From Verrucomicrobiales bacterium (GTDB lineage Bacteria; Verrucomicrobiota; Verrucomicrobiia; Verrucomicrobiales; DEV007), in assembly GCA_016795505.1 (NCBI GenBank), contig JAEUHH010000050.1:1-64000 (forward strand): 64,000 nt of DNA, read 5' to 3'. The notes beneath the pieces were generated by a model that ran no database searches, was not told where the DNA came from, and worked only from the letters and a program-made list of their open reading frames with translations. The translations under genes and the position numbers were made by a program. Below, one piece after another: positions 48,126 to 56,130 of the stretch. The stretch's first letter is position 1, and each line of letters begins with the position of its first letter.

Positions 48126-49118
48126 ATGAAGAAACGCCATCTCCTCGCTCTCACCGCCTTTGCCCTCGCCGTGCCGCCCCTCTGCTGGGCAGCCGACAAG
48201 CTGCCCGCCACCTCCGATCCGGCCGAAGCGGCCAAAGATCCCGATTTTGCCATTCAGGGCGAGTACACCGGTCAGGTGGGCGAAGACAAATACGGCGTCC
48301 AGGTCATCGCCCTCGGTGACGGCGAATTCGAAGCCGTGGCCGGCAAAGGCGGTCTGCCCGGCGACGGCTGGGATGGCGTGAAGCCCCGCGAAAGCACGAA
48401 AGCCAAGCGCGCCGAGGATGGCAGCGTCACCTTTACCAAGGAAGACGTGACCGCCGTGCTGAAAGACGGCAAGATCACCGTCAAAAAGGCCTCTGCCCCC
48501 GATTTTTCCGCCACCCTCACCCGGGTGGAGCGCGAAAGCCCGACCCTCGGCGCCAAGGCGCCGGAAGGAGCCGTGGTGATGTTCGACGGCACCGCCGAGA
48601 CAGCCACCAAACATTGGAAGAGCCCGAAACTCGACGGAGACCTGCTGAGCCAAGGCGCCATGTCGATCGATGAGTTTGAGAACTTCTCCCTGCACCTCGA
48701 ATTCCGCCTCCCCTGGATGCCCAAGGCCCGCGGTCAGGGTCGCGGCAACAGCGGCTACTATGCTCAAGGTCGTTATGAGATTCAGATGCTGGACAGCTTC
48801 GGACTCGCCGGCGTCGACAACGAATGCGGCGGCATCTACAAGACCGCCGAGCCCAATCAAAACATGTGCTACCCGCCCCTGCGCTGGCAGACCTACGATG
48901 TCGACTTCACCGCCGCCACCTTTGACGCCGCCGGCAACAAGACCGCCAACGCCCGGATCACCGTCAAACACAACGGTTACACCATTCACGACAATCTGGA
49001 ACTCCCCGGCCTGACCGGCGGAGCGCAGAAAAAGGACGAAAAGGGCCCCGGCCCGATCTTCCTCCAGGATCACGGCAACCCCGTGCGCTACCGGAACATC
49101 TGGGTGGTGAAAAAGTGA
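48126..49118 (+). CDS. DUF1080 (3-keto-disaccharide hydrolase) exported protein
   Basis: 330 aa with signal peptide MKKRHLLALTAFALAVPPLCWA. N-terminal 130 residues (DFAIQGEYTGQVGEDKYGVQVIALGDGEFEAVAGKGGLPGDGWDG) are an extra domain of unknown function, frequent before DUF1080. C-terminal jelly-roll DUF1080: FSLHLEFRLPWMPKARGQGRGNSGYYAQGRYEIQMLDSFGLAG, NMCYPPLRWQTYDVDFTAATFD, RITVKHNGYTIHDNLELPG and the ending GPIFLQDHGNPVRYRNIWVV. Relatives hydrolyse glycosides oxidised at C3 of the sugar; consistent with the two Gfo/Idh/MocA genes and TIM barrel nearby. Confidence 0.92.
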   Translation: MKKRHLLALTAFALAVPPLCWAADKLPATSDPAEAAKDPDFAIQGEYTGQVGEDKYGVQVIALGDGEFEAVAGKGGLPGDGWDGVKPRESTKAKRAEDGSVTFTKEDVTAVLKDGKITVKKASAPDFSATLTRVERESPTLGAKAPEGAVVMFDGTAETATKHWKSPKLDGDLLSQGAMSIDEFENFSLHLEFRLPWMPKARGQGRGNSGYYAQGRYEIQMLDSFGLAGVDNECGGIYKTAEPNQNMCYPPLRWQTYDVDFTAATFDAAGNKTANARITVKHNGYTIHDNLELPGLTGGAQKKDEKGPGPIFLQDHGNPVRYRNIWVVKK

Positions 49119-49147
49119 GGGAGCCCCTCGCCTGAACCAACAAAGCC

Positions 49148-49174
49148 GGGCAGGCGCCCCTTCTGCGCCTGCCC
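49148..49174. terminator. hairpin between convergent genes
   Basis: Perfect 10-bp stem gggcaggcgc (49148-49157) / gcgcctgccc (49165-49174), 7-nt loop, between DUF1080 and the next minus-strand gene. No clear T-tract on either side. Confidence 0.55.
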
Positions 49175-49214
49175 GTGTCACCTTCGGGCCTCAGCGTGCC
49201 CGGTGGGAGAGCCC

Positions 49215-50351
49215 TCAGCGTTCCGAGAAGGTCTCCTCCGGCAGCCGCACGATCTCACCGCCTTTGAGCGCGGATTGATGGGCGCAGATGCCGGTGCAGG
49301 TCCAGTTGGCGCTCTGGCGGGCGTTCGGCCACGGATCGCGGTCCTCCACCAGAGCCATCAGGAACTCGTGGGCCAGATGCGGGTGGCTGCCACCGTGACC
49401 GGCTCCCTGGGTGAAACTCAGGTGCTCCTCACCCGCGTCGCCCCCATAGACACCGCCCTGGGTGAACCCGGCGATCTCCCGCGGCAACAGGTGGCCGTAG
49501 TCAGGGCAGGTCACCTTTTCCGGGATCTCCGGCTCGGGCTTCTTGGCGGTGTGAATGATGAGCGGCTCGTGCTCGATGAGCGGCCACTCGACCGATTTCT
49601 TCACGCCGTAGACGTCGATCGATTCACGATACTGGCGGGCCACATCGAACAGCGAACGGATGATGCGCGCGCTCAGGTCCGAGTTCCGCATCTTGATGTG
49701 GGTCGTCTCGATGGCAAAGGGGCTGTTGTAGCAGCCGTGCATCTCCTCGCGGATGGTGCCGCTGGGGAAACAGCTCACGTATTCCGCGTCCTTGCGGGGC
49801 AGACCCAGCACGGGACCGACACAGTGGGTGGCATAGTGCATCGGCGGCAGACCCGGCCAGTAGCCCGGCCAGCCATCCATGTCCTGCTGGTGGCTCGCCT
49901 GGAGGAACTGCAGCTTGCCGAGTTCGCCGGTCTCATGCAGTTCCTTCATGAACAGGAATTCGCGGCTGTAGACCACCGTTTCCATCATCATGTACTTCAG
50001 ACCGGTCTCGTCACAAAGCCGGATGATCTCGAGGCAATCCTCGATCGAGGTCGCCATCGGCACGGTGCAGGCCACATGTTTGCCGGCTTTCAGCGCCTTG
50101 ATCGACTGCTCCGCGTGGTCTGGGATCGGCGAATTGATGTGGACGGCGTCGATCTCGGGGTCGCGGAGCAGCTCATCGTAATCCGTGTAGCGCTTCGCGA
50201 TGCCGAACTTGTCACCGCAGGCATTCAGCTCCGCCTCATTGCGGCGGCAGATGGCGTGCATGTTGGCATTCGGATGCCGCTGGTAGATGGGAATGAACTC
50301 GGCGCCGAAGCCGAGACCGATGATGGCGATATTGATCTTTTTGTCGGACAT
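49215..50351 (-). CDS. Gfo/Idh/MocA family oxidoreductase lacking the EKP lysine
   Basis: 378 aa. Rossmann entry NIAIIGLGFGAEFIPIYQRHPNANMHAICRRNEAEL, DYDELLRDPEIDAVHINSPIPDHAEQSIKALKAGKHVACTVPMATSIEDCLEIIRLCDETGLKYMMMETVVYSREFLFMKELHETGELGKLQFLQASH. The usual EKP motif reads TVPM, so the catalytic or cofactor-binding Lys is absent; I recall the TVPMA version as a widespread PVC subfamily. C-terminal GGSHPHLAHEFLMALVEDRDPWPNARQSANWTCTGICAHQSAL. No signal peptide. Convergent with DUF1080; the element-bearing gap lies upstream. Confidence 0.9.
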   Translation of the reverse strand: MSDKKINIAIIGLGFGAEFIPIYQRHPNANMHAICRRNEAELNACGDKFGIAKRYTDYDELLRDPEIDAVHINSPIPDHAEQSIKALKAGKHVACTVPMATSIEDCLEIIRLCDETGLKYMMMETVVYSREFLFMKELHETGELGKLQFLQASHQQDMDGWPGYWPGLPPMHYATHCVGPVLGLPRKDAEYVSCFPSGTIREEMHGCYNSPFAIETTHIKMRNSDLSARIIRSLFDVARQYRESIDVYGVKKSVEWPLIEHEPLIIHTAKKPEPEIPEKVTCPDYGHLLPREIAGFTQGGVYGGDAGEEHLSFTQGAGHGGSHPHLAHEFLMALVEDRDPWPNARQSANWTCTGICAHQSALKGGEIVRLPEETFSER

Positions 50352-50490
50352 GGTGTGAGGGCGAAAAAGGTGGACCGGCTGAAACCGTCCGTCTTGGCAG
50401 ATTCGGACAGAGCTTGGGGCTTTTCAGACGGTCCGCGAGTGTCGCGAAATTCGACGCGACTGGCAAGTTTTTCGCGCCAGTCGCCGGGGT

Positions 50491-50539
50491 TTCCGATCAA
50501 ACAGGGTATGATCTCCGGAGAGACCCTGTCCCATCGGAA
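50491..50539. repeat. palindromic interspersed element, copy 7
   Basis: TTCCGAT, AACAGGGT, ATGATCTCCGGAGAG centre, ACCCTGT, ATCGGAA. Centre partly changed but all four arms are present. It lies in the 225-bp gap between the oxidoreductase start and the bioB stop. Confidence 0.88.
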
Positions 50540-50576
50540 AGCGGTCGGCTGCGGCCCATGACGACCGGGGAGAAAA

Positions 50577-51554
50577 TCAGACCAAAGCCGGCTCGCACGC
50601 GGGCCGTGGCACATCGGTATAGGGCGCCTGCGGCGACAGACCGAGCCGCTCGAGGAGGGCGAGGTCGGCCCGGGCCTGAGGATTGCTGGTGGTGAGCAGC
50701 TTGTCTCCGTAGAAAATGGAATTCGCCCCGGCGAAGAAGCACAGGGCCTGGCCTTCCTGACTGATCTGCGCCCTACCGGCGGAGAGCCGGACTTTGGCCC
50801 CCGGAACGGCGATGCGGGTCACGGCGATCATGCGGACGAGTTGGAACACGTCGACCGGCTCGTTGTTTCCCATCGGCGTGCCGGGGATGGGCACGAGATT
50901 GTTGATCGGCACGCTCTCGGGCTGGGGATCAAGATTGCTCAGCACCTCGATCATGCGGAGCCGGTCCTCCACGGTCTCTCCGAGGCCGAGGATGCCACCG
51001 CAGCAGACCGACATGCCGGCGTCCTGCACGTGGCGGATGGTGTCGAGCCGATCCTGGAAGGTGTGGGTGCTGACGATGTTGCCGTAGTGCTCGGGCGAGG
51101 TGTCGATGTTATGATTGTAGGCGGTCACTCCGGCGTCGCGGAGCTTCTGCGCCTCGACCGGGCCGAGTTGGCCGAGGGTGACGCAGACTTCCATGCCGAG
51201 GTCGGCGACGTTCCGCACGATGTCGAGCACCTGGTCGAATTTCTGGGTGCCATCGCGGACGCCCTTCCACGCCGCGCCCATGCAGAATCGGGTGGAGCCG
51301 TTGGCGCGGGCGGCGCGGGCACGCTCCATGACCGAGCAGGTGTCCATGAGCCGCTCATTCTCGACCGGAGTGTCATAACGGGCCGACTGGGCGCAGTAGG
51401 AGCAGTCCTCCGAGCAACCGCCGGTCTTGATGCTGAGCAGGGTGCAGAGCTGCACTTCATTCTCGGGCCAGTGCTTTTCATGCACGGCACGGGCCCGCTT
51501 CAGCAGGTCGAACAGAGGCAGGTGATACAGGGAATGAAGTTCGTCGAAGTGCAT
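50577..51554 (-). CDS. bioB: biotin synthase
   Basis: 325 aa. Radical SAM enzyme inserting sulfur into dethiobiotin. The radical SAM cluster motif CSEDCSYCAQSARYDT (CxxxCxxC), FCMGAAWKGVRDGTQKFDQVLDIVRNVADLGMEVCVTLGQL, YNHNIDTSPEHYGNIVSTHTFQDRLDTIRHVQDAGMSVCCGGILGLGETVEDRLRMIEVL, and the C-terminal LSAGRAQISQEGQALCFFAGANSIFYGDKLLTTSNP. No other bio genes in the window. It follows the caspase-like gene by 30 bp on the same strand. Confidence 0.97.
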   Translation of the reverse strand: MHFDELHSLYHLPLFDLLKRARAVHEKHWPENEVQLCTLLSIKTGGCSEDCSYCAQSARYDTPVENERLMDTCSVMERARAARANGSTRFCMGAAWKGVRDGTQKFDQVLDIVRNVADLGMEVCVTLGQLGPVEAQKLRDAGVTAYNHNIDTSPEHYGNIVSTHTFQDRLDTIRHVQDAGMSVCCGGILGLGETVEDRLRMIEVLSNLDPQPESVPINNLVPIPGTPMGNNEPVDVFQLVRMIAVTRIAVPGAKVRLSAGRAQISQEGQALCFFAGANSIFYGDKLLTTSNPQARADLALLERLGLSPQAPYTDVPRPACEPALV

Positions 51555-51584
51555 GATGAGAAAAGGAGTCGGATTCCGCGGTCT

Positions 51585-52316
51585 TCAACTGGTCCAACGG
51601 CCTCCGGGCGAGGACAGGAAGGGCAGGATGAGTTGATAGGTCTTGGAGTAGTCGGTCTTGCCGATGGCGCCGATCATCTCGACTCCGGTGGCTTTCTTGA
51701 AGGCTTTCACAAAACTCTCGCCGGAGTGACAGCCCCAGCTTTTGCAAAAGGCGTTCCGGGCGAAAACGCCCCGCTTGATGTTCTTCAGGTCCCGCTCGTG
51801 GAGGAAGGCCTTCGAGGCGCCGAGGATCTCGTTCGAGTAGTCGAAGGTCCAGCAATACTTGTTCGAATGGCCGAAGTATTCAAAGCCGCCGACTTTGAGC
51901 TGGCGGCGGTTCTGCCCGTCATTGAGGTAGTTGATGATCTCCGCCCCGTTGCGAAACCAGACGAGGCGGACCCCGTATTTGTCGCGGACGCTTTCGATGT
52001 TTTCGATCAGCGGCTGACCATCCTCCCCGGCACGGCGTTCATAGCCGGGTCGGTAGACCAGCCAGGTGATATTGATGCCTCCCTGGTGATACTTTTTGAG
52101 TTGGTCGATGCGGATGCGGGCGGTGCGGACGAAATTGCCCCACCATTTGTCATGACGGTGCTCCTCGCGCCGGAATTGTTCCCACTCCATCAGGGAAGGC
52201 CCGCCGGTGACGATGACGTATTCGTCCCGGGGATCGGGCTCAGCATGGGACGGAGCAACGAGGGACGCCCAGAGCGCCATCGCCAAAACCCAAAGTACCG
52301 GAAATCGTGTCGTCAT
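51585..52316 (-). CDS. exported caspase-like-fold protein (putative)
   Basis: 243 aa with a signal peptide (VLWVLAMALWASLVAPSHA). No named family recognised with certainty. Pattern: EYVIVTGGPSLMEWEQFRR, a His-containing strand end VGGFEYFGHSNKYCWTF, and KSWGCHSGESFVKAFKKATGVEMIGAIGKTDYS. The paired GHS and WGCHSG motifs resemble the His and Cys blocks of caspase/metacaspase (clan CD) proteins, where the Cys motif often reads DxCHSG. The Asp is replaced by Trp-Gly here. A protease role is an inference. Co-directional with bioB and lysA. Confidence 0.6.
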   Translation of the reverse strand: MTTRFPVLWVLAMALWASLVAPSHAEPDPRDEYVIVTGGPSLMEWEQFRREEHRHDKWWGNFVRTARIRIDQLKKYHQGGINITWLVYRPGYERRAGEDGQPLIENIESVRDKYGVRLVWFRNGAEIINYLNDGQNRRQLKVGGFEYFGHSNKYCWTFDYSNEILGASKAFLHERDLKNIKRGVFARNAFCKSWGCHSGESFVKAFKKATGVEMIGAIGKTDYSKTYQLILPFLSSPGGRWTS

Positions 52317-52406
52317 CGCGCCGAGGGGGGGCCAATCGGGTTCAGATTCGGCCGGTTCCGGGGAAATCTCAAGCGTGGCTTTTGCCGGGCCGGGGAGCGG
52401 GGTGCC

Positions 52407-53705
52407 TCAGCCGGGAATGGACTCGCCGGCGATGAGGTCCTCGAAGCTCTGGCGGCGCCTGATGACGTGGGCCTTGTCCCCATCGACGAGGATTTCGGCG
52501 GGCAGCGGTCGGGAATTGTAATTCGACGCCATCACGAAGCCGTAGGCACCGGCGCTGAGCACGGCGATGGCATCGCCTTCACCGACGGGAGGAATCTCGC
52601 GATCCTGGGCGAGGAAATCACCGCTTTCGCACACCGGGCCGACCACGTCGACCTTTTCAGCCCCAACACCCGGAGCGGGCTCGCGGAGCGGGGCGATCTC
52701 GTGATGGCCCTGATAGAGCGCCGGGCGGATGAGGTCATTCATCCCGGCATCGACGATCTTGAAGGTCTTCGCAGAGCCGCGTTTTTCGAACAACACCCGG
52801 GTGAGCAGGGCGCCGGCATTGCCCACCATGTAGCGGCCAGGCTCGAGCAGGATGCGCAGGCCGAGCGGCTGCAGCAGCGGGACGAGCCGTTGCGCATACT
52901 CCTCGATGGTGAGCGGCTTGGCGCCGTCCTCCCTGCCCTCCCACCACGTGTGGCATCCGCTGGCGAGGGAATCCTGATAAACGATGCCGATGCCGCCGCC
53001 AATGCTGAAAAACTCGATGCCGTAGGCGGCTTTCAGTTCGTCCGCGAGCGGGCCGACCTTTTCCACCGCCTCGACGAAGGGGTTCGACGAGGTGAGCTGC
53101 GAGCCGATGTGCATCTGCAGGCCGCGGATGTGGATGTTGGGCAACTCCGCCGCCCGCGCGTAGGCCTCGCGGATGATGGAAAAGTCGATGCCGAACTTGT
53201 TCTCGCTCTTGCCGGTGGAGATGTATTTGTGGGTCTTGGCATCCACGTTGGGATTGACCCGAAGCGCGATGGGAGCCTTCAGCCCCAACTCTCCGGCCAC
53301 GGCGTCGATGTGTCGCACCTCGGCCTCGCTCTCGGCATTGAACGAATAGATGCCGGCTTTCAGCGCCAGTTCGATCTCCGCCCGGGTCTTGCCCACGCCG
53401 GCAAAGGTGCACTTCCCAGCATCGCCGCCGGCCCGAATCACACGCTGAAGTTCCCCGCCGGATACGATGTCGAAGCCGGCCCCCTCGCGGGCCAGCAGAT
53501 TCAGCACGGCGAGGTTGGAATTGGCCTTGGTCGCGTAGCAGATGAGATGGTCGAGCCCCGCCATGGCCTGATCGAGGCGACGGAAATGATCCAGGATCGT
53601 CGCCTGGCTATACACATAGAGCGGCGTGCCGTGCTGGTCGGCAAGAGCCTGAAGATCGACCCCCTCGCAATGGAGGGCGCCTTTGTCATAGTGGAAGGAG
53701 TGCAT
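52407..53705 (-). CDS. lysA: diaminopimelate decarboxylase
   Basis: 432 aa. PLP fold type III enzyme; last step of lysine biosynthesis. PLP Lys in LICYATKANSNLAVLNLLAREGAGFDIVSGGELQRVI, VNPNVDAKTHKYISTGKSENKFGIDF, HIGSQLTSSNPFVEAVEK, SIGGGIGIVYQ, LLEPGRYMVGNAGALLTRV, IVDAGMNDLIRPALYQGHHEI, and VGPVCESGDFLAQDREIPPVGEGDAIAVLSAGAYG (active-site Cys). The ATG at 53705 gives the standard N-terminus MHSFHYDKGALHCEGVDLQALADQHGTPLYVYSQ. Confidence 0.97.
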   Translation of the reverse strand: MHSFHYDKGALHCEGVDLQALADQHGTPLYVYSQATILDHFRRLDQAMAGLDHLICYATKANSNLAVLNLLAREGAGFDIVSGGELQRVIRAGGDAGKCTFAGVGKTRAEIELALKAGIYSFNAESEAEVRHIDAVAGELGLKAPIALRVNPNVDAKTHKYISTGKSENKFGIDFSIIREAYARAAELPNIHIRGLQMHIGSQLTSSNPFVEAVEKVGPLADELKAAYGIEFFSIGGGIGIVYQDSLASGCHTWWEGREDGAKPLTIEEYAQRLVPLLQPLGLRILLEPGRYMVGNAGALLTRVLFEKRGSAKTFKIVDAGMNDLIRPALYQGHHEIAPLREPAPGVGAEKVDVVGPVCESGDFLAQDREIPPVGEGDAIAVLSAGAYGFVMASNYNSRPLPAEILVDGDKAHVIRRRQSFEDLIAGESIPG

Positions 53706-53796
53706 GTCGGTTGGGAAAAAATGTGCCGGGCTGGTGGTCGGGAGCCGGGAAGATAGGACGGCACCCCGCCGGGTCAAGCACGGGCAAGGGGAAGCC

Positions 53797-54510
53797 TCAG
53801 CCCCGGTCTGGATTGGCGATCCAGGTCGTCTCGCCGTTGTCATACGCGACCACGACACGCTCCACCTCGGGCGGCGCGACCTCGCGGATCACCATCACCG
53901 AGCCCTCCAGTTCCCGCAAAATTGGCCGGTCGTGCGGTACGAGGAGGAATGCCGGTTGCCCTGGAGAGGCGGACTCCGCATCTCCCAGCCGGGAGAAAAA
54001 TCCCGCCACGCTCTCGCCAAACGTGTCGTGGCGCCCCTCAAGCAACCGCTCCAGATCGGTCGGACTCAGGTAACGGCCGCGCAATTGATCCCAGCTTTCC
54101 GGGTAACGATCCGCGTGGTCGCGGGCGAAATTTTCACAGGCGCGGTAGAGTTCCGAGGCATGCTCGAGACGGGCACGCTCCTGGCTTTGCTCGTGATTTC
54201 CCACCAACAGCGGATAGGCGATGGCGAGGGCGATCACAAAGACCGGCGTCAGGAGCACCGTCGCGTAGCCGGCCACCAGTCCCGCGTAAGCGGCAAGCCG
54301 TCCGCGCAAGGGTCGGCGGCTGTGTTGAATTTTAAAAAGAGCGACATGGCCGCAGATCAAAGCCAGCACGGCCGGGATGATGCCCAGCAACAGGATGGTG
54401 GCAAACCCCCACAAGCCCAGCACCAGCGACACCACCGCCAGCCGCGAGAGGCGCGGTTGGGGCTGCCAGGCGGCCGGCTGATCAGAAACGCTGGATGAGG
54501 AGGAGTCCAC
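53797..54510 (-). CDS. DUF4190-type membrane protein with pilin-like C-terminal domain
   Basis: 237 aa from a GTG. N-terminal DUF4190-like pair of TM helices (SRLAVVSLVLGLWGFATILLLGIIPAVLALICGHVALFKI and GRLAAYAGLVAGYATVLLTPVFVIALAIAYPLL). The C-terminal soluble part (ASELYRACENFARDHADRYPESWDQLRGRYLSPTDLERLLEG) resembles the type II pseudopilin-like domain often fused to DUF4190 in PVC bacteria. Upstream start not certain; a GTG was chosen because longer sequence overlaps the rlmN 3' region and lacks an ATG. Function unknown. Confidence 0.68.
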   Translation of the reverse strand: MDSSSSSVSDQPAAWQPQPRLSRLAVVSLVLGLWGFATILLLGIIPAVLALICGHVALFKIQHSRRPLRGRLAAYAGLVAGYATVLLTPVFVIALAIAYPLLVGNHEQSQERARLEHASELYRACENFARDHADRYPESWDQLRGRYLSPTDLERLLEGRHDTFGESVAGFFSRLGDAESASPGQPAFLLVPHDRPILRELEGSVMVIREVAPPEVERVVVAYDNGETTWIANPDRG

Positions 54511-54597
54511 GAAGGGCCGATGATAGCGCGTTTCCCTTCCAGTGGCGACGGCCAAAAATCGCAGCCTACGCCGCCGGTCGGTAACGGGCCTCAACCA

Positions 54598-55728
54598 TCA
54601 GGCCTTCACCGGCGCCTCGACGATGCCTTCGGCCGTCTCCTGCTTGAGTCGGAGTTGTCCACAGGCGGCGGCGATGTCGTGGCCTTTCTCGCGTCTCAGG
54701 GTGCAGGGAATGCCATGGCCTTGCAGGACCCGAAAAAAGGCCTCCTGACGGCCGACCGACGGGCGTTTCCACGGCAAACCCTCGACCGTGTTGTAAGGGA
54801 TCAGATTGACCTTGGCTCCGAGCGGACGACTGCGGCGCGCGAGCAGTTCCGCCTGTTCGAGAGAATCGTTGACCCCCTCGATGAGGATGAACTCGAAGGT
54901 GATCTTTTGCTTTTTCCGCGTGCTCCAGTAGCGCAGCGCTTCGAACAGGCGATCCAGCGGATACTTGCGATTCACCGGCATGATGCGCTCGCGCACCTCG
55001 TCACTGGCTCCGTGCAGGGAGATCGCGAGCCGGACGGGCACCTCAAAATCGGCCAGTTTTTCGATTTGCGGAGCCAATCCACTGGTCGACACCGTGATGT
55101 GACGGGCGCCGATCCCGATGCCCCAGTGGGCATTGATGATTGTGATGGCCTTGGTGAGGTTCGCAAAATTGGCCAGGGGTTCGCCCATGCCCATGAAGAC
55201 GATGTTGTCCACCCGGTCTTGGGCGATGCGCTCAGCCTCGATCACCTGGCCGACGATCTCTCCAGCGTCCAGGTTCCGCGTCAGGCCAGCCAGACCCGAG
55301 GCGCAGAACTTGCAGTCAAAAGCACAGCCCACCTGGCTCGACACGCAGAGCGTGAGACGGTCTGCCTGATCGCCATAGAGCCCGGGCGAGGCCGGAATCA
55401 GCACCGTCTCGATGTAGCGACCGTCCCGAGCCAGTTTGAAAAGAAATTTCCGCGTCGTATCCGAGGAACCCTGTTGGTTCGTCGGAAGAACAGGGTCCAA
55501 TCGGAATTCCCCCGCCAGCGCCTCGCGCAGGGCCGGTTTGAGATTCGTCATATCGGCAAAGTCCTGCACTCGCTTGCCATAGATCCACTCGACCACCTGC
55601 TTCGCGCGAAAAGCCGACTCCCCTCGCGCAGCCATCCAAGCAGTCCAGTCGTCGAGACCCAGACCCAGCGCAGCGGCGCGGGTGTCGGGCGTCGAGACAG
55701 GAGCGGAAGTGGAGGCAGATTCGATCAC
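54598..55728 (-). CDS. rlmN: 23S rRNA (adenine2503-C2)/tRNA methyltransferase RlmN
   Basis: 376 aa. Radical SAM methyltransferase. CxxxCxxC cluster in GCAFDCKFCASGLAGLTRNLDAGEIVGQV, FMGMGEPLANFANLTKAI, HITVSTSGLAPQIEKLADFEVPVRLAISLHGASDEVRERIMPVNRKYPL, ITFEFILIEGVNDSLEQAELLARR and IPYNTVEGLPWKRPS. The catalytic Cys near the C-terminus is in GHGIPCTLRREKGHDIAAACGQL. Residues about 73-89 (LDPVLPTNQQGSSD) overlap a copy of the dispersed palindrome, with no apparent change in length relative to E. coli RlmN between the conserved Phe and SSD. Last gene before the RAYT. Confidence 0.96.
   Translation of the reverse strand: MIESASTSAPVSTPDTRAAALGLGLDDWTAWMAARGESAFRAKQVVEWIYGKRVQDFADMTNLKPALREALAGEFRLDPVLPTNQQGSSDTTRKFLFKLARDGRYIETVLIPASPGLYGDQADRLTLCVSSQVGCAFDCKFCASGLAGLTRNLDAGEIVGQVIEAERIAQDRVDNIVFMGMGEPLANFANLTKAITIINAHWGIGIGARHITVSTSGLAPQIEKLADFEVPVRLAISLHGASDEVRERIMPVNRKYPLDRLFEALRYWSTRKKQKITFEFILIEGVNDSLEQAELLARRSRPLGAKVNLIPYNTVEGLPWKRPSVGRQEAFFRVLQGHGIPCTLRREKGHDIAAACGQLRLKQETAEGIVEAPVKA
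55460..55506. repeat. palindromic interspersed element-like copy 8 inside rlmN
   Basis: TCCGAG, ACCCTGTT, TTCGTCGGAAG, AACAGGGT, ATCGGA. The inner half-sites are in the opposite order to the other copies. Part of it encodes the family-conserved GSSD motif, so chance contributes. Confidence 0.5.
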
Positions 55729-56130
55729 GGAGGCCGCAAGAAACCATCAATTGGCCAACTTGGCATCCGCTTTTCGTCACAGCCAAACCTCATGCAAAAA
55801 GGCCGCCGTCTAGCGCTTCCTTTATTTCCCCAGAGAAATTATTTCAAATCGGCCCACCGATCTCGCCCTCCGGACTAGAACACCTCCCGGCATTGTCATG
55901 GCTGGCATCGAAGTCAGAGTGGCAGCGCCTTCCGCACACCAACGACGCTCATTGCCGCCGTTTTTTGGGCACCATCGAATCAGCTATTCGCCTGCCTCTG
56001 CCTTGGGAAGCCCCAACTCCCCTATGCTACGGCACAGCGATCTCCCCATCGCAGCCATTCGGGCGACGAAAGTGTCGTGACAGCCCCCGCCCCACTATCC
56101 TCCAAGAAATTCGGCGAAAACTCCCTTCGG
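55729..56130. other. 402-bp intergenic region between rlmN and RAYT
   Basis: No gene is supported. Includes the AT-rich stretch tttatttccccagagaaatt near 55830-55850; its agagaaatta core also occurs, in slightly different form, near 57246 beyond the 5' end of the RAYT gene. The remainder is unremarkable. Confidence 0.6.

Noticed and set aside
50841-53756. 971-codon open frame opposite bioB, caspase-like gene and lysA
   Set aside because: Antisense shadow; bioB and lysA are unambiguous on the other strand.
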